From contig JAFWEX010000152.1 in NCBI GenBank assembly GCA_017512705.1, positions 23,927 through 87,926 on the forward strand: a DNA stretch of 64,000 nucleotides. The letters run 5' to 3'. Source of the DNA: Paenibacillus sp. Lineage in GTDB: Bacteria; Bacillota; Bacilli; Paenibacillales; Paenibacillaceae. The number at the start of each line of letters is the position of its first letter. Within the stretch, counting starts at the first letter, position 1. The notes under the pieces are model-generated. The model saw only the letters and a program-made list of their open reading frames with translations. It searched no databases and had not been told where the DNA came from. Shown here in pieces: positions 54,059 through 63,305 of this stretch. A program made the translations under genes and the position numbers.

Positions 54059-55948
54059 CTATTGTAATTGATTATTAGGGTTGAAACAAGTAGGACATTG
54101 ATGCTCTGACTTCTCCCAGACGTATTGAGTCAATTCGGCAGTCATCTTATAGAACATGAATGGAGTCATCAGATAAATGCCCTTGAAGTGCGCTGTGGCG
54201 ACATCTAATAGCTCTTTCGCAATCGCTACTCCCATAGCACGCCCCTCTTCACCTTCCAGTCCTGCCATGCGTGAGCGCACCTCGTCGGAAAGCTGAATAC
54301 CCGGAACCTCGTTATGCAAGTACTCTGCGTTTCGGCCACTTGCGAGCGGCATAACACCGACAAAAATGGGAATATCTAGGTGTTTCGTCGCCTCACGCAT
54401 CGCTACGATCAGTTTTGGATCGTACACAGGTTGGGTCATAATATAGTCTGCACCGGAGGCAATTTTCTTCTCAAGTCGCTGTACAGCTTTATCGAGATGT
54501 TTCACATTCGGGTTGAAAGCAGCCCCGATTACGAAGCCAGCTTTTTGCTTCAATGGTTTACCCGAAAAGGCCACACCGTCGTTGAGTTGTTTAATCATAC
54601 GTATAATTTCAAAGGATGTAAGGTCGTATACCGAGCTTGAACCAGGCAAGTCACCAAACCGTGCAGGATCACCTGTTACAGCAAGCACATGATTAATACC
54701 CAGTGCATCAAATCCCATCATGTGGGATTGGGTCCCGATCAGGTTACGGTCACGACAAGCGATATGTACAAGTGCACGAAGACCTGTGCGATCCTGCACC
54801 AAATGTCCGAGTGCCATGTTGCTCATGCGTGTTACAGCAAGAGAGTTGTCTGCAAGCGTCAGCGCATCCACTCCTGCTGCCTTCAGCGTTTCGGCACCCT
54901 TCATAAATTTGGCAATATCTAGATCACGTGGGGGATCAAGTTCTACAATGACGGTATGCCGCTGTTTTACTAGATCAACAATCGTTGGCTGGCCACCTCG
55001 CCCTGCACGCTCATCGACATGCTCATGAAGTACGATACGTGGCTTCGTTTCTGCGGGATCAGGCTCAGCAATCGGCAACGGGATATATGATGAGAGTGCT
55101 TGTTTAATTGCGGTAATATGATCTGGCGTTGTTCCGCAGCAGCCGCCAATGATGCGTGCGCCAAGATCGGCGAATTGCACTGCAGTTTGACCAAAATATT
55201 CCGGTGTTGCCCCATAACGGAACTGGCCGTCTACATAATCTGCCGCACCCGCATTCGGGTAGACCGACATTGGAACTCCGACGCGTCCCGACACGGTCTC
55301 CATCGCACGCATAATTCCGTTTGGACCTGATCGGCAATTGAAACCTATCACGTCGGCACCCTGTTCACGCATAATATGGAAAGCTTCAGGCATCGTGTAA
55401 CCATCCAGCGTATGGCCTACATCCTCTACTGCAAATTGTCCGATCACAGGTAGGTCACTCAGCTTACGAGCCTGCAGAAGAGCGATATCCATCTCTTCGA
55501 TATCATAAAAGGTCTCAAGCAGAATGCCGTCCACTCCTTCATCGAGCAAGGCAAAAATCTGCTGTTGATAGAAGCGCTTTAATTCACTCGTGGATACGTT
55601 AGTCCGTTTGCCGCCTCGTATTGACCCGATAGCACCGAGTACGTATCCTTCTGCACCCGCAACTTCTTTTGCAATACGGACACCTGCACGGTTGACGTCT
55701 TCTACCTTCGACTCCAGCCCGAATTTGGACAACTTATCGAAATTAGCCGAGTACGTGTTAGTCTCGAATATATCTGTCCCCGCATCACGGTATCGGCGAT
55801 GCACGTCTGCTACAACTTCCGGTGAAATTAAGTTCAACTCCTCATAGGAGATCCCTACCGGAAATCCCATTTGATATAGGAACGTTCCCATGGCCCCATC
55901 CCCAACAAGAACCCGTTGTTGCATCACTGTGCGTAAATCTGCCTTCAT
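54059..55948 (-). CDS. Bifunctional homocysteine S-methyltransferase / methylene-THF reductase (YitJ-like)
   Basis: Methionine and one-carbon metabolism enzyme of 629 residues. The N-terminal half (about 1-290) is a homocysteine S-methyltransferase barrel with GDGAMGTFLYQMG, FNCRSGP and the zinc-binding GGCCGTTPDH. The C-terminal half (about 320-610) is an FAD-dependent 5,10-methylenetetrahydrofolate reductase with ELDPPRD, TLADNSLAVTRMSN, LAVTGDPARFGD and TQPVYDP. The arrangement equals Bacillus YitJ. A GGGGGG before the ATG. It sits between dapF and yicC, and no SAM (S-box) riboswitch consensus is visible upstream. Confidence 0.92.
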   Translation of the reverse strand: MKADLRTVMQQRVLVGDGAMGTFLYQMGFPVGISYEELNLISPEVVADVHRRYRDAGTDIFETNTYSANFDKLSKFGLESKVEDVNRAGVRIAKEVAGAEGYVLGAIGSIRGGKRTNVSTSELKRFYQQQIFALLDEGVDGILLETFYDIEEMDIALLQARKLSDLPVIGQFAVEDVGHTLDGYTMPEAFHIMREQGADVIGFNCRSGPNGIMRAMETVSGRVGVPMSVYPNAGAADYVDGQFRYGATPEYFGQTAVQFADLGARIIGGCCGTTPDHITAIKQALSSYIPLPIAEPDPAETKPRIVLHEHVDERAGRGGQPTIVDLVKQRHTVIVELDPPRDLDIAKFMKGAETLKAAGVDALTLADNSLAVTRMSNMALGHLVQDRTGLRALVHIACRDRNLIGTQSHMMGFDALGINHVLAVTGDPARFGDLPGSSSVYDLTSFEIIRMIKQLNDGVAFSGKPLKQKAGFVIGAAFNPNVKHLDKAVQRLEKKIASGADYIMTQPVYDPKLIVAMREATKHLDIPIFVGVMPLASGRNAEYLHNEVPGIQLSDEVRSRMAGLEGEEGRAMGVAIAKELLDVATAHFKGIYLMTPFMFYKMTAELTQYVWEKSEHQCPTCFNPNNQLQ

Positions 55949-56039
55949 CCCATTTCCCCCCGCCTGACTGTAATCATTTCATACTAATGTAACACAAAAA
56001 ACGTTAAATAACGAAGAAAAACACAGGGATTCGAGGTCT

Positions 56040-56098
56040 GTCCGGCTCCAGTGGACTTTACCGGTTTTATGCGCTGAATTCGTCCTTTACAGCCGGAC
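56040..56098 (-). promoter_or_regulatory. Hairpin upstream of the YitJ-like gene
   Basis: GTCCGGCT (56040-56047) and AGCCGGAC (56091-56098) form a perfect 8-bp outer stem with a smaller inner GGAC/GTCC pairing. It lies about 90 nt before the YitJ-like start. Role unknown; it could be a leader structure or sit upstream of the promoter. Confidence 0.35.
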
Positions 56099-56111
56099 AA
56101 CACGTAGGATA

Positions 56112-56141
56112 TAAAAAAAAAGAGGCCGTCAGGCCTCTTTG
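56112..56141 (-). terminator. Terminator of dapF
   Basis: AAAGAGGCC and GGCCTCTTT form a perfect 9-bp stem; the minus strand continues with nine T. Confidence 0.9.
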
Positions 56142-56174
56142 GTTCTTGGGTATATAATCGTCTAATCTGTCTAG

Positions 56175-57008
56175 TTAAAACGTGTATCCTTTAAAAACAA
56201 ATTCGGCCGGTCCCGTCATATAGACGTGGTTATCCGTCTCACTCCACTCGATGTTCAGGTCCCCGCCCTTAAGGCTGATCACCGCTGTGCGATCCGTGAG
56301 ACCATTGAGTACAGAAGATACTAGTGTCGCACAAGCGCCCGTTCCACAAGCCAGAGTAGGGCCAGCCCCGCGCTCCCATACACGCATGTCTACATATCCG
56401 CGATCACGCACCGTCGCGAATTCAACGTTAATTTTTTTAGGGAACAACGGATGCACTTCAAGCAAGGGTCCCCACGTTAGTAGATCGAAGTTGACCGCAT
56501 CATCCACATAGATCACCGCATGAGGGTTCCCCATGGATACTGCCGTGAATCTGAACGCATGGCCATGTGCTTCAATAAAATGGTTGATTACAGGATTCTC
56601 ATCCACTGTTGTTGGCACTTGAAGGCCGTCCAGAATTGGCTCGCCCATATCTACACGAACCGTGTCTACTTTCCCATCTCGAATGTTGAGGGTCACAGGC
56701 TGAACGCCCGCACCAATGGTCTCAATTGTGATATGTTCCCGATCAACATGACCGTGGTCGTACATGTACTTGGACACACAGCGAATTGCATTACCGCACT
56801 GCTCCGCTTCCGAACCATCCGAGTTCATGATGCGCATCCGAAAATCGGCCTTCTCTGAAGGCAGTATATAAACCAAGCCGTCTGCTCCAATGCCGAAGAA
56901 TCGGTTGCACCATTTTACCGCAAGTTCAGCTGCATCAGCAGGAAGATCAGTTTCACCGAATACGATGATAAAATCGTTGCCAAGTCCGTGCATTTTCGTA
57001 ATTTCCAT
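56175..57008 (-). CDS. dapF: Diaminopimelate epimerase
   Basis: Converts LL- to meso-diaminopimelate for lysine and peptidoglycan synthesis. The 277-residue enzyme has MEITKMHGLGNDFI, the two catalytic cysteine motifs EQCGNAIRC and LACGTGACATL, GNPHAVIYVDD and a C-terminal GGDLNIEW. ATG 57008 follows AAGGAGTG. Single gene with its own terminator. Confidence 0.96.
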   Translation of the reverse strand: MEITKMHGLGNDFIIVFGETDLPADAAELAVKWCNRFFGIGADGLVYILPSEKADFRMRIMNSDGSEAEQCGNAIRCVSKYMYDHGHVDREHITIETIGAGVQPVTLNIRDGKVDTVRVDMGEPILDGLQVPTTVDENPVINHFIEAHGHAFRFTAVSMGNPHAVIYVDDAVNFDLLTWGPLLEVHPLFPKKINVEFATVRDRGYVDMRVWERGAGPTLACGTGACATLVSSVLNGLTDRTAVISLKGGDLNIEWSETDNHVYMTGPAEFVFKGYTF

Positions 57009-57128
57009 AATCTTGCCCACTCCTTATGACAACCAAATGCCAAAGCTATATTTTATCTTTTATGCAGTTTATTCTTTTACACTTTTCTACTGGATGACCA
57101 TCACGTTGAATTCAACAGTTCAGACATA

Positions 57129-57186
57129 AAAAAAGCTATCCTGCACATATCAAAGCATTCGCTTTGAATCATTGTGAGGATAGCGT
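57129..57186 (-). terminator. Terminator of the calcium ATPase gene
   Basis: GCTATCCT and AGGATAGC pair, with an additional inner AAAGC/GCTTT stem; the minus strand continues with seven T. Confidence 0.8.
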
Positions 57187-57216
57187 AACGGAATGAAATA
57201 CTAAATGCTATTGATT

Positions 57217-60072
57217 TTATGCTGAAAACTTTGTACTTTTCGGTACGAAGCGTCCCGTACCACCCATGCGCCGACGATTACGACGACCACCCCAGACGCT
57301 TCCAGCACCCATAAGGAATGTCGGAATGCCAGCGGCCACGATACAAAGAGCCCATTCACGCAAGCCTAAAGGCATGGTTTTGAAGATTGGCTGAAGCGGC
57401 TCCACATACATAACTACTAGCATGAGTACAACGGATGAGATGACAGCCAGAACCAGATATTTGTTCTGCAGGGGATTTCGGTGGAATATTGAACGTGAAC
57501 TCCGGCAGTCAAATACATGAATAAGCTGTGCAAGTACCAATGTGGCAAATGCAACAGACTGTGCCTTGACAAGCTGTCCAGGCTCATCTGGTGCAACTTG
57601 AAGTGTCAGCCAGAAGGCGCCGAGCGTACATAATCCAATCAGTACACCGCGGCTAATAATTTTCCAGCCCAGCCTGCGGGCAAAAATATTTTCCTTCGCT
57701 CCACGTGGCTTGTGCTCCATCAGATCTTTTTCTGGCTGATCCACCCCGAGTGCCATCGCTGGCAAACCATCTGTCACAAGATTCACCCATAGAATCTGGA
57801 TTGGCACGAGCGGGAGCGGAAGCCCCATCATCATCGCAAAAAACATGGTTAGAATCTCACCTACATTGGAGGCAAGCAAATATCGGATAAACTTGCGTAT
57901 GTTCTCATAAATGTTCCGTCCCTCTTCAATGGCCGCCACAATAGTGGAGAAGTTATCATCACTCAAAATGAGGGATGAAGCTTCCTTTGTCACATCTGTT
58001 CCCGTGATCCCCATGGCGATGCCGATATCTGCGGCCTTGATAGCAGGTGCATCATTAACGCCGTCTCCCGTCATCGCAACAACGTGTCCTCTGCGTTGTA
58101 GTGACTTGACGATACGCAACTTGTGCTCAGGCGATACTCTAGAAAAGACATAGATATCGTTCACCTGTTTATCCAGTTGTTCGTCCGTCATGCCAGCCAA
58201 TTGTTGTCCGCTCAGCGATACCCCACCACGCGGAAGGATACCCAGCTGATGAGCGATCGCTTCCGCCGTTGTTCCATGGTCTCCTGTGATCATTACCGTA
58301 CGTATACCTGCCTTGCGGCATGTCGCAATGGCATCACGTACTTCACGGCGAGGCGGATCAATCATACCTGCAAGCCCTACAAATACAAGCTGGCTCTCTG
58401 CTGCATGCTCATCAGCCACATGTTCCTTTGGTTTCACTTCACGATAGGCCATACCAAGCACCCGCAGGGCATCACCAGCCATGCTTTCGTTAGCAGCCAT
58501 CACTTTCTGGCGCAGCGTGCCGGTGAAGGGAACTACTTTGCCTTCCCACAAAATATAACTGCAATGCTCAATCAGAACATCAGGGGCTCCTTTGGTATAA
58601 ACCATACGCCCACCTTGATGTTTGACCAACACAGACATGCGTTTACGTTCAGAGTCAAACGGGAATTCCTGCTCGCGATCATACAATTCCTTGAGTCCAG
58701 CCGGAGTAAGTCCCATTTTGGAAGCCATAGCCACCAATGCTCCCTCTGTTGGATCACCTTTTAACTCCCAGAGCACTTGGCCGACACTAATCTGCTCTTC
58801 CTCCTGCTGCCCTTTTTTAGAACCTTTCTTGCCGTCTTTTTTAGAATCCTTACTCTTTTTCTTACTTGTATCGTTCAGGACGGTCTCCACAATACTAGCA
58901 TTGTTACAAAGCGCACTGATCTGCAGCATTCTTCGTAACGATTGATCACTTTTCAGTTCCACTATGCGATCATTTTCCAGCATATGCCCTTCCGGTGCAT
59001 AACCGTCCCCAGTCACCTTGATATGACGTCCTTCCAACCATACATTCGTCACCGTCATTTTGTTCTGCGTCAAGGTCCCTGTCTTATCCGAGCAGATAAC
59101 GGAGGCGCAGCCCAACGTTTCTACAGATGGCAACTTGCGAACAATCGCTTTACGTTTAATCATACGCTGTACACCTAACGCTAGTGCAATGGTAACGATC
59201 GCTGGCAGCCCCTCCGGAATCGCTGCAACGGCGAGGCTCACACCTGCCAGGAACATACCTACTGCAGGTTGCCCATGCAAGATACCTGCGACAACGACCA
59301 TCACGGTTAATCCCAGTGCAACAAAGATCAGAATTTTACCTAATTGCTCCAGACGGTGTTGCAACGGTGTCTCCTGCTCCTCGGTGTTTTGGATGAGATC
59401 CGCAATCTTCCCCATTTCTGTATCCATACCTGTTCGAATAACGACACCCTTGGCAGTCCCACGTGTAACCATCGTACCCATAAAACCGATATTTTTCTGA
59501 TCCCCCAAAGGAACATCATCACTAGCGATCGGCCTGCAATGTTTACTAACAGGTACAGACTCACCAGTAAGTGCAGACTCTTCGACATCAAGACTGTTGG
59601 TTTCCAGCCAGCGCACATCGGCAGGAATGCGGTCCCCACTTTCTACCATTACAATATCTCCAGGTACTAATTGTTTGGCTGCAAGATGTACCTCCTGTCC
59701 GGATCTTAGTACTTTGGCGGCGGGAGCGGACAGTTGCTTCAGCGCCCGAAGAGAGCGTTCGGCCCTGAACTCTTGTACAAATCCTAAGATCGCGTTCAGC
59801 ACAATGATCGCTACAATCGTTACCGCATCCAGATATTCGCCGAGCAACCCGGATACCAGTGTTGCCCCCATAAGCACTAGCACCATGAAATCCTTAAACT
59901 GATTTAGCAGAAGAGTAATTGGCGATATCCGCTTTCCCTCGCTCAATTCATTCAATCCGGAAACTTTCCGTTTTTCTGCTGCAACTTCGTCCGTTAACCC
60001 TTCCTGCGGGCTCACGCCAAGAGTTTCACGAAGCTCTTCATCGCTTAGTTGATGCCACTTGGTATGTTCCAT
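57217..60072 (-). CDS. Calcium-transporting P-type ATPase (YloB-like)
   Basis: A P2A-type cation pump of 951 residues, like Bacillus YloB, exporting Ca2+. It has TGES (actuator), the phosphorylation site CSDKTGTLTQNK with D329, IPEGLPAIVT (Ca-site helix 4), KGAPDVL, GDGVNDAPAIKAADIG, VPIQILWVNLVTDGLPAMALG (helix 6 Ca-site residues N, T and D) and ten helices. A Lys/Ser/Gly-rich insert (about residues 402-426, DNA 58791-58866) interrupts the nucleotide-binding domain and is not typical. ATG 60072 is taken; an upstream TTG is too close to the GGAGGG. Divergent from rqcH. Confidence 0.9.
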   Translation of the reverse strand: MEHTKWHQLSDEELRETLGVSPQEGLTDEVAAEKRKVSGLNELSEGKRISPITLLLNQFKDFMVLVLMGATLVSGLLGEYLDAVTIVAIIVLNAILGFVQEFRAERSLRALKQLSAPAAKVLRSGQEVHLAAKQLVPGDIVMVESGDRIPADVRWLETNSLDVEESALTGESVPVSKHCRPIASDDVPLGDQKNIGFMGTMVTRGTAKGVVIRTGMDTEMGKIADLIQNTEEQETPLQHRLEQLGKILIFVALGLTVMVVVAGILHGQPAVGMFLAGVSLAVAAIPEGLPAIVTIALALGVQRMIKRKAIVRKLPSVETLGCASVICSDKTGTLTQNKMTVTNVWLEGRHIKVTGDGYAPEGHMLENDRIVELKSDQSLRRMLQISALCNNASIVETVLNDTSKKKSKDSKKDGKKGSKKGQQEEEQISVGQVLWELKGDPTEGALVAMASKMGLTPAGLKELYDREQEFPFDSERKRMSVLVKHQGGRMVYTKGAPDVLIEHCSYILWEGKVVPFTGTLRQKVMAANESMAGDALRVLGMAYREVKPKEHVADEHAAESQLVFVGLAGMIDPPRREVRDAIATCRKAGIRTVMITGDHGTTAEAIAHQLGILPRGGVSLSGQQLAGMTDEQLDKQVNDIYVFSRVSPEHKLRIVKSLQRRGHVVAMTGDGVNDAPAIKAADIGIAMGITGTDVTKEASSLILSDDNFSTIVAAIEEGRNIYENIRKFIRYLLASNVGEILTMFFAMMMGLPLPLVPIQILWVNLVTDGLPAMALGVDQPEKDLMEHKPRGAKENIFARRLGWKIISRGVLIGLCTLGAFWLTLQVAPDEPGQLVKAQSVAFATLVLAQLIHVFDCRSSRSIFHRNPLQNKYLVLAVISSVVLMLVVMYVEPLQPIFKTMPLGLREWALCIVAAGIPTFLMGAGSVWGGRRNRRRMGGTGRFVPKSTKFSA

Positions 60073-60354
60073 GCTCCACAATTCCCTCCAGTCTTATTGT
60101 ATCTGCAATGCTAGTTCACCTCATGCACCGGCATGCTGGTCTAAGGCTGTACACTGTGCCGGACAAACTACCTGCTCTATATGTATTCGGACAGGTCGGT
60201 GAATAGCACCCGTAAGGTGAATCCTTTCCCTCATGGACAGAATAAGCTAAAATAAGAGTCTGCAAGGATTACCGTGCAACTGATTGGATGGTATTCGCTT
60301 GGTCGATTGTCATGCATTTGAAGACTGCAGCCAGGCTTTGATCTATATCAGATG

Positions 60355-60383
60355 TTGTTACATAAGCTGCGGTTAGCTATAAA
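60355..60383 (+). promoter_or_regulatory. Predicted rqcH promoter
   Basis: TTGTTA (60355-60360), 17-nt spacer, TATAAA (60378-60383). It overlaps the earlier in-frame ATG, supporting the downstream start at 60448. The remaining 60073-60354 intergenic sequence shows no gene. Confidence 0.45.
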
Positions 60384-60447
60384 CGTTATAGATGAAGCAT
60401 CTTGGCATACATTTAAGCAGATGCTCGATAGAGAGGAAGTGGACTAT

Positions 60448-62238
60448 ATGGCACTTGACGGCATCGTAACCCGAGCCATTGTACATGAATTGCAGGGCTG
60501 TATCGGAGGACGCATCAGCAAGATACATCAGCCAAACGGCCATGATATCGTACTCACCCTGCGTGCCCAGCGTGGCAACAGTAGATTGCTTGTATCGGCA
60601 AGCCCGACATATCCGCGTGTACATTTTACAGAGAAAACATTTTTGAATCCCACCGAGGCACCGATGTTTTGTATGCTGATGCGCAAGCACTGCGAAGGGG
60701 CCATCATTGAAAATATTCGTCAGGTCGGAATGGAACGGATCATTCATATCGATGTCCGCCAGCGGGACGAGCTTGGCGACGTATCAGTCAAACGTATGAT
60801 CATCGAGCTAATGGGACGTCACAGCAACATTATTTTGGTTGATCCTGCGACGGATACCATTATGGATGGCATCCACCATGTTACACCGTCCATCAGCAGT
60901 TACCGGGTTGTCATGCCTGGTTTTTCGTACACTCCACCGCCCGAACAACGTAAAAGCAATCCATTAGAAGTCTCGAAAGACGAGTTTGAACAGATCATAG
61001 AAGGTGCTGTAGACGAAACTGGAATTGAATCCGAACCGGGAATCAAAACCTCAGCCGAAGCCAAAGCTGCTGCTTCACGCTTGCTGGTCAATGCTTTTAG
61101 TGGTATGAGTCCGCTGATTGCAGGGGAGATCGCAGATTGCACCGTTGCTGACTCGGGTCATATTTCAGCAGAATCCCTCTGGACTGCTTTTGAATCTGTG
61201 ATAGAACCTGTGAAAAATCACCAGTACACTCCTGTAACAGGTCTGAACGGCAAGGGTAAAATGGTCTTTTCGGCCATTCGTCTCCAACTCATTCAGGACC
61301 AGGAACAATCGTACGATACCATGAGTAAATGCATGGAGGATTACTACGGAGACAAAGCGGAGAGAGATACTGTTAAACAACGCGTCAGCGATCTGCTCCG
61401 TTTCCTGCAGAATGAGCGCAGCAAAAACATTAAGAAACTCGACAATCTGAACAAAGACTTGCTTGAAGCAGACGATGCAGACAAGTACAGACTGTGGGGG
61501 GAACTGTTATTTGCTTCTCTGCACTTGGTTAAGAAGGGCGACAAAAGTGTGGAGCTGGTTAACTTCTACGATGAAGACCAAGCCAGCATTACCATTCAGC
61601 TAGACCCATTGCTCACGCCATCTGATAACGCGCAGCGTTATTTCAAACGCTATAACAAATACAAGAACAGTCTGGCAGTCATTCATGACCAGCTTGCGAA
61701 GACAAAAGACGAAATCGCTTATCTCGATAACCTCCTTCAGCAGTTGTCCATCGCATCGATGAACGATATTGAAGAAATTCGAGAAGAACTGGTACAACAA
61801 GGTTACCTGCGTGATCGGAACAAAAAGGGAAAGAAGAAAAAGAAAAACGACCGTCCAACCGTGCATCAATTCACATCTTCCGAAGGAATAGACATTCTGG
61901 TTGGCAAAAACAATCTTCAGAACGAGTATGTAACGAACCGGCTCGCCTCTGCTAATGATACATGGCTGCATACCAAAGACATTCCGGGTTCACATGTCGT
62001 GATACGTAGTGCTGATTACGGTGAAGCTACGCTGGAGGAAGCCGCACAGCTTGCTGCCTATTTCAGCCAAGCGAAGGAGTCAAGCAGCGTACCTGTAGAC
62101 TACACCTATATCCGACATGTACGTAAACCGAGCGGTGCCAAGCCTGGATTCGTCATCTATGACCATCAGAAAACATTATTTGTCACGCCAAATGATGAAT
62201 TGATCAAGAGCTTGCCATCCACTATTAAAAATGGATAA
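60448..62238 (+). CDS. rqcH: Rqc2 homologue RqcH (NFACT/FbpA family)
   Basis: Ribosome-quality-control factor that adds C-terminal alanine tails to stalled nascent chains on 50S subunits. The 596-residue protein has an NFACT-N domain (ALDGIVTRAIVHELQGCIGG, ELMGRHSNIILVD), helix-hairpin and coiled-coil region (about 310-430), a Lys-rich linker and an NFACT-R domain (GIDILVGKNNLQNEYVT, DTWLHTKDIPGSHVVI). ATG 60448 lies after AGAGG; the longer frame overlaps the -10 box. Divergent from the calcium ATPase, as yloA and yloB are neighbours in Bacillus. Confidence 0.94.
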   Translation: MALDGIVTRAIVHELQGCIGGRISKIHQPNGHDIVLTLRAQRGNSRLLVSASPTYPRVHFTEKTFLNPTEAPMFCMLMRKHCEGAIIENIRQVGMERIIHIDVRQRDELGDVSVKRMIIELMGRHSNIILVDPATDTIMDGIHHVTPSISSYRVVMPGFSYTPPPEQRKSNPLEVSKDEFEQIIEGAVDETGIESEPGIKTSAEAKAAASRLLVNAFSGMSPLIAGEIADCTVADSGHISAESLWTAFESVIEPVKNHQYTPVTGLNGKGKMVFSAIRLQLIQDQEQSYDTMSKCMEDYYGDKAERDTVKQRVSDLLRFLQNERSKNIKKLDNLNKDLLEADDADKYRLWGELLFASLHLVKKGDKSVELVNFYDEDQASITIQLDPLLTPSDNAQRYFKRYNKYKNSLAVIHDQLAKTKDEIAYLDNLLQQLSIASMNDIEEIREELVQQGYLRDRNKKGKKKKKNDRPTVHQFTSSEGIDILVGKNNLQNEYVTNRLASANDTWLHTKDIPGSHVVIRSADYGEATLEEAAQLAAYFSQAKESSSVPVDYTYIRHVRKPSGAKPGFVIYDHQKTLFVTPNDELIKSLPSTIKNG

Positions 62239-62279
62239 GTTTATTCATCAATGAGTGAGATGAACAATAAGATAGACAA

Positions 62280-62328
62280 CACCCCAAACATCCCCTTAGC
62301 CTTTAATGGCAGGGGATGTTTGGGGTGC
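62280..62328. terminator. Perfect 16-bp hairpin between convergent genes
   Basis: CACCCCAAACATCCCC (62280-62295) pairs without mismatch with 62312-62327. It lacks a T run on the plus side, but its position between convergent rqcH and the PHP gene suggests termination of both. Confidence 0.6.
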
Positions 62329-62381
62329 ATTGCATTCTAGCTTTATAGAATACTATCAGTCACTTCACTTATTCATTCTAA

Positions 62382-63239
62382 TTATTTTTTTGCTGCCGCC
62401 TGCAGTCTTTCAAGCACATCTACCGTTACCGTCTTGCTGCCCAGATCACCATGGAAAACAATACCTTGCCGTTCGCCATGATAATCTGACCCGCCTGTCT
62501 CTATTAAACTGTACTCTCTCGCCATCTCAGCATACCTAAGTTCATCTTCCGGACCATGGTCTGAATGATATACCTCGAGGCCATCCGGAAGGGAATCCTT
62601 AATAATCTGGCGTACCAATTCATCATCTTGATAGAGACCTGGATGGGCAATTACCGCAGCACCTCCTGCTGCTCTGATCCAGTTGCATGCATCCTTCGGG
62701 GTGACTCGGGGCACGGATACAAAACCAGGTTTTCCTTCTGCAAGGTAGCGATCAAATGCATCTCGCATGTCGGCAGCATATCCTTTTTTCACAAGCACAT
62801 CAGCCATGTGGGGCCTACCAATACTCTCATCCGGCTCTAACGGCCGTCCCAGTCCATCCAGCACTTCCTGCCAGCTTATATCCAGACCAAGTTCTTGAAG
62901 CTTGCCAATGATTAGATGATTGCGTTCTTCTCTCGCTTCTCTTAATCCACGCAAACGTTGCAGAAACTGCTCGTCATCCGTATCCACGTAATAACCCAAC
63001 ACATGAATATCTTTACCGCCAGCCCGAGTGCTAATCTCTACCCCTGCTACAACTTCCAGATCGTACTCTTGGCCCGCTCTTTTCGCTTCGGCCACACCGG
63101 ATACAGTATCATGATCCGTTAAGGCTACTGCAGCTAGTCCTCTCTGCTTCGCTAGCTTCACGTTATCGGTCGGAGATTGCATACCATCTGAGGCCTGACT
63201 GTGTGTATGGAGATCACAGCGTCTTTCGTTCTGATTCAC
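62382..63239 (-). CDS. PHP-domain phosphoesterase (YciV/RnaAM-like)
   Basis: Metal-dependent phosphoesterase of 285 residues. The E. coli homologue processes 5' ends of 5S rRNA and hydrolyses nucleoside 3',5'-bisphosphates. Motifs: CDLHTHSQASDG, ALTDHDTVSG, GVEISTRAGGKDIHVLGYYV, GRPHMADVLVKKGY, VIAHPGLY and GGSDYHG, the full PHP metal-ligand set. GTG 63239 is chosen because AAGGG is 6 nt upstream; TTG 63245 abuts it. Single gene, next to the LysR gene. Confidence 0.88.
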   Translation of the reverse strand: MNQNERRCDLHTHSQASDGMQSPTDNVKLAKQRGLAAVALTDHDTVSGVAEAKRAGQEYDLEVVAGVEISTRAGGKDIHVLGYYVDTDDEQFLQRLRGLREAREERNHLIIGKLQELGLDISWQEVLDGLGRPLEPDESIGRPHMADVLVKKGYAADMRDAFDRYLAEGKPGFVSVPRVTPKDACNWIRAAGGAAVIAHPGLYQDDELVRQIIKDSLPDGLEVYHSDHGPEDELRYAEMAREYSLIETGGSDYHGERQGIVFHGDLGSKTVTVDVLERLQAAAKK

Positions 63240-63305
63240 AGGCAACCCTTCCTTTCTTCTTTCGAATTAAGATGTTGAAGTTCATTTTGTGTTCCACAAC
63301 TTGTC

